In this document: piece after piece, positions 25,115 through 27,319 of the stretch
How the letters are laid out: every line of letters starts with the position of its first letter
How positions within the stretch are numbered: the stretch's first letter is position 1
Assembly (NCBI GenBank): GCA_910585355.1
Contig: CAJUDN010000041.1
Span: 1 to 27,319, forward strand
Source: an uncultured Lachnospiraceae bacterium
GTDB lineage: Bacteria > Bacillota_A > Clostridia > Lachnospirales > Lachnospiraceae
Direction of reading: 5' to 3'
Length of the DNA: 27,319 nucleotides
The notes under the pieces: model-generated
Seen by the model: only the letters and a program-made list of their open reading frames with translations
The model's database searches: none
Told to the model about the DNA's origin: nothing
Translations under genes and position numbers: made by a program

Positions 25115-25218
25115 GAGGGGACTGTTGCAAAATGAGGTTTTCATACAAAATATACGTTTCTGTTCGAAAACAGTATACTATATCTTGATGAACCTTGTCA
25201 TTTTGCAACAGCCCCCTC
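25115..25218. repeat. 104-bp palindromic element with IS6-like ends
   Basis: The outer 21 bases (25115-25135) match the reverse complement of 25198-25218 at 20 of 21 positions. Pairing continues inward (GGTTTTCAT with ATGAACC, TATAC with GTATA, CTGTT with AACAG), so the whole unit can fold as one hairpin. The end contains CTGTTGCAAA, the motif in terminal repeats of IS6-family elements (IS26, IS257). No transposase fits in 104 bp, so it would be a MITE-like derivative. No 8-bp target duplication is visible. Confidence 0.7.
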
Positions 25219-25219
25219 T

Positions 25220-25385
25220 CTAGTGCTCCATCCAGACAGAAAGTGAAGTTGTGGACTGTCTGATGCGTGACAGTGCTAGGCAAAATTTCGACGGCGATGT
25301 GGGGCCATCGACTAGAAATTTTAACGACGTAATGGTGCGTGACAGGCGGTTCACAACTACGATTACTGTCTGGATGGAGCACTAG
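25220..25385. repeat. 166-bp full-length palindrome with perfect 20-bp ends
   Basis: CTAGTGCTCCATCCAGACAG at 25220-25239 is exactly complementary to 25366-25385. Imperfect pairing continues inward, including GTTGTGG with TCACAAC, AAAATTTC with GAAATTTT, and a CGATG/CATCG tip near 25300. No reading frame fits. It starts one base after the preceding palindrome and ends ten bases before the sigG stop codon, between two convergent genes. CTAG at each end could be a target duplication. It may also serve as a terminator for either gene. Confidence 0.75.
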
Positions 25386-25395
25386 CTCCATCCGG

Positions 25396-26172
25396 TCAGT
25401 TCAGGTAATTCCGCATGGTCTTTAATGCATTTTTTTCCAGCCGGGATACCTGGGCCTGGCTGATTCCAACTTCTTCGGCTACCTCAGTCTGGGTCTTTCC
25501 CTCAAAAAAACGCATGTCGATGATGTGCCGTTCCCGCTCGGGAAGGCGCTTCATGGCTTCACTTAAAGAAAGCTGCTCAATCCAGTTCTCTTCCCGGTTC
25601 TTTTTATCGCTGATCTGGTCCATGACATACAAAGGATCACCGCCGTCGGTGTAGACCGGTTCATACAGGCTTACAGGAGTCTGGATGGCATCCATGGCAT
25701 AGGTGATTTCTTCTTTGCTGAGTCCAACCTCATTTGCAATTTCCATGATGGTGGGCTCTCTTAAATTTTTTTTCATAAGGTTTTCCTTGGCGTAGATGGC
25801 TTTGTAAGCCGTGTCCCTTAAGGAACGGCTGACCCGGATGGAATTATTATCCCGCAGGTATCGCCTGACCTCGCCAAGAATCATCGGGACCGCATAGGTG
25901 GAAAATTTCACGTTCTGGGTAATGTCAAAGTTATCAATGGCTTTTATGAGGCCGATACATCCGATCTGGAACAGATCATCCACGTTTTCGCTGCTGTTTG
26001 CAAACCGCTGGATGACGCTGAGGACAAGACGCAGATTTCCTTTAATATAATCTTCCCTGGCCTGCCTGTCGCCTGCCAGGATTCTCTTAAACAGCTCATC
26101 TTTCTCTTCTGTGGTAAGTAATGGCAGCTTTGCTGTGTTGACACCGCAAATCTCGACCTTATAACCAGGCAT
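25396..26172 (-). CDS. sigG: Forespore-specific RNA polymerase sigma factor SigG
   Basis: A 258-aa sigma-70 family factor directing late forespore genes. The N-terminal 'KVEICGVNTAKLPLL' is the diagnostic SigG block. Region 2 includes 'DDLFQIGCIGLIKAIDNFD' and 'KFSTYAVPMILGEVRRYLRD', and region 4 ends with 'GKTQTEVAEEVGISQAQVSRLEKNALK'. The ATG at 26172 has GGAGG nine to ten bases upstream. A sigG-like promoter (26269-26298) and a leader hairpin lie upstream. Presence of this gene marks the organism as a spore-former. SigG is often beside sigE/spoIIGA; here its upstream neighbour is coaX. Confidence 0.96.
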   Translation of the reverse strand: MPGYKVEICGVNTAKLPLLTTEEKDELFKRILAGDRQAREDYIKGNLRLVLSVIQRFANSSENVDDLFQIGCIGLIKAIDNFDITQNVKFSTYAVPMILGEVRRYLRDNNSIRVSRSLRDTAYKAIYAKENLMKKNLREPTIMEIANEVGLSKEEITYAMDAIQTPVSLYEPVYTDGGDPLYVMDQISDKKNREENWIEQLSLSEAMKRLPERERHIIDMRFFEGKTQTEVAEEVGISQAQVSRLEKNALKTMRNYLN

Positions 26173-26201
26173 ATCCCTTACCTCCGCATCATTTTTGGGT
26201 G

Positions 26202-26237
26202 CTCCCGGAAAGTCTTTGAATCCGGATTTCTCGGGAG
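26202..26237 (-). other. Stem-loop in the sigG leader
   Basis: CTCCCGGAAA (26202-26211) pairs with TTTCTCGGGAG (26227-26237) with one bulge. It would lie in the 5' untranslated region of sigG, between the proposed promoter and the ribosome binding site, without occluding the latter. A role in stability or translation is only a guess. Confidence 0.45.
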
Positions 26238-26268
26238 TATTCTTTTTCTGGAATCGTGTCCATAGAAG

Positions 26269-26298
26269 AATGATGTACGGATTTGGAAGGATTTATAC
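26269..26298 (-). promoter_or_regulatory. Possible SigF/SigG-type promoter for sigG
   Basis: On the minus strand GTATA (26298-26294) is followed by 18 bp and CATCATT (26275-26269). This resembles the forespore promoter pattern gyATr / CATnnTA with one mismatch. SigG autoregulation is known in Bacillus subtilis. The similarity could be chance in an AT-rich stretch. Confidence 0.4.
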
Positions 26299-26343
26299 GG
26301 GAAAGAAACTGAAAAAATTTTCCTGTGAATGCCAGACATCCAT

Positions 26344-26386
26344 AAAAAAAGCCGGCCAATCCGGGAAATCCCGGGATTGACTGGCT
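26344..26386 (-). terminator. Intrinsic terminator of coaX
   Basis: On the minus strand a G/C-rich stem (arms about 26350-26365 and 26370-26386, one bulge, few mismatches) is followed by seven T (26350-26344). It separates coaX from sigG, supporting an independent sigG promoter. Confidence 0.85.
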
Positions 26387-26427
26387 GGAGAACGTGCGAA
26401 AACGAAACAGCCGTATGCGGCAGCAGT

Positions 26428-27210
26428 TTAGGAATTATCGGAACCACTATGATTTTGACGGTAGAGAATCAGAAGCCCCCGGAGAAGCAAATCCGGATCA
26501 TAGGTGATTTTGTGACTGCATAAGGGAGTGATAAAGCGGGCCATGCCTCCGGTGGCGATCAGAGTAGCTTTTTCTCCAAGTTCCGCCTCCATGCGGTCAA
26601 TGATGCCGTCAATGGTGGCGGCATTGCCGTACATGATACCGTTTCTCATACATTCGATAGTATTTTTTCCGATGACCCGCTTGGGAATATCTAGGTTGAT
26701 TCTGGGAAGCTGGGCCGTATTGCTTACGAGGGAATCCAGGGCGACTCTTATGCCGGGAAGGATCACGCCGCCAATGTAACAGCCGGACTTGTCCACCACG
26801 TCCAGGGTAGTGGCCGTTCCCATATCTACAATAATAATGGGACCTTCATACTGAGCGATGGCAGCTACGGCGGCCACAATACGGTCTCCGCCCACGGCTT
26901 TTGGATTGTCCATTTTGATGTTGAGTCCTGTTTTCATACCAGAGCCCACGAGAAGGGGCTTACGTCCGGTGATTTTTTTAACTGCCGAAGAGAGGGGGGC
27001 GTTTAATGGGGGTACAACGGAGGAGATAATAGAACCTTCAATATCATCTCTTTTTACTTTGTGTATTTCTAAAATGTTTTTCAATACGATTGCATATTCC
27101 AGACTGGTTTTCCTGTTGTCGGTGGTGATCCGTTCTTCAAAATAGGTTTTTTGGTCGTCCAGGCACCCCACAACAATATTGCTGTTTCCCATATCTATGG
27201 CTAAAATCAT
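26428..27210 (-). CDS. coaX: Type III pantothenate kinase
   Basis: A 260-aa cytoplasmic enzyme that phosphorylates pantothenate, the first step of coenzyme A synthesis. ASKHA-fold motifs are present: 'AIDMGNSNIVVG' (phosphate loop), 'NPKAVGGDRIVAAVAA' (substrate Asp) and 'IVDMGTATTLDVV'. Length fits CoaX (about 255-260 aa). The ATG at 27210 has AAGGAG eight bases upstream; the frame runs 24 codons further up but without a ribosome binding site. A TATTAT at 27252-27247 could be the -10 of its promoter; the nearest -35-like box (CAGACA) is 19 bp away, so this is weak. Unlike CoaA, this type is not inhibited by CoA in known cases. Confidence 0.95.
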   Translation of the reverse strand: MILAIDMGNSNIVVGCLDDQKTYFEERITTDNRKTSLEYAIVLKNILEIHKVKRDDIEGSIISSVVPPLNAPLSSAVKKITGRKPLLVGSGMKTGLNIKMDNPKAVGGDRIVAAVAAIAQYEGPIIIVDMGTATTLDVVDKSGCYIGGVILPGIRVALDSLVSNTAQLPRINLDIPKRVIGKNTIECMRNGIMYGNAATIDGIIDRMEAELGEKATLIATGGMARFITPLCSHKITYDPDLLLRGLLILYRQNHSGSDNS

Positions 27211-27319
27211 AGAGAAAACTCCTTCCACATTTGTTTCATAAGTGCTATAATACGAAAATGATACTAGAGCGTGTCTGAACATTCATTCCCGTCATCTGCA
27301 CGCCCCACTTTGCGGTATA

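Noticed and set aside
27259..27319. GAGCGTGTCTGAA-type sequence at the window end, possibly the edge of another repeat
   Set aside because: Only one side is inside the window and no second copy is present, so a repeat cannot be supported.

Overview
The window looks like chromosomal DNA from an endospore-forming Lachnospiraceae-type Clostridium. This is an inference from moderate GC content, strong AGGAGG ribosome binding sites, a forespore sigma factor (sigG), YesM/YesN-type two-component genes and lipoprotein binding proteins with A/E/T-rich linkers. No rRNA, tRNA, CRISPR array, intact transposase or phage gene was seen.

Layout. (1) 1-462 is non-coding: a hairpin, copy A of a 144-bp structured repeat, an AT-rich leader and a promoter. 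(2) 463-3526: a glycine betaine/proline-type ABC importer with a binding-protein/permease fusion and a CBS-containing ATPase. (3) 3655-5196: phosphoglycerate mutase gpmI with its own promoter and a bidirectional terminator. (4) 5350-13159: a divergent XRE repressor facing a cytoplasmic M28-type peptidase and a complete dipeptide/oligopeptide ABC importer (two permeases, two ATPases, lipoprotein), apparently a peptide uptake-and-cleavage operon. (5) 13463-25084: a sugar locus containing an AraC-type response regulator, a nearly sensorless histidine kinase, a fully degenerate RbsA-like double-ABC protein, an attenuator-like terminator, a ROK kinase lacking zinc ligands, RbsA and RbsC homologues, a lipoprotein with two almost identical sugar-binding domains, copy B of the 144-bp repeat (inverted), a D-lyxose/D-mannose isomerase and a fructokinase. 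(6) 25115-25385: two adjacent long palindromes between convergent genes, one with ends like those of IS6-family elements. (7) Minus strand: sigG and coaX (type III pantothenate kinase), separated by a terminator.

How the genes fit together. The sugar locus can be read as a pathway. The tandem binding lipoprotein, RbsC and RbsA would bring in a monosaccharide. The isomerase would convert mannose to fructose (or lyxose to xylulose), the PfkB kinase would make fructose 6-phosphate, and the ROK kinase would phosphorylate a hexose. The two-component system plus pseudo-ABC protein sits directly upstream and probably controls it.

Most notable. The RR/HK/pseudo-ABC cassette has every ATPase motif lost in both halves of an otherwise full-length protein, which suggests a signalling role. 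The tandem binding-protein gene has an 867-bp offset repeat whose central 550 bp are identical by eye while both flanks have diverged, as expected after gene conversion.
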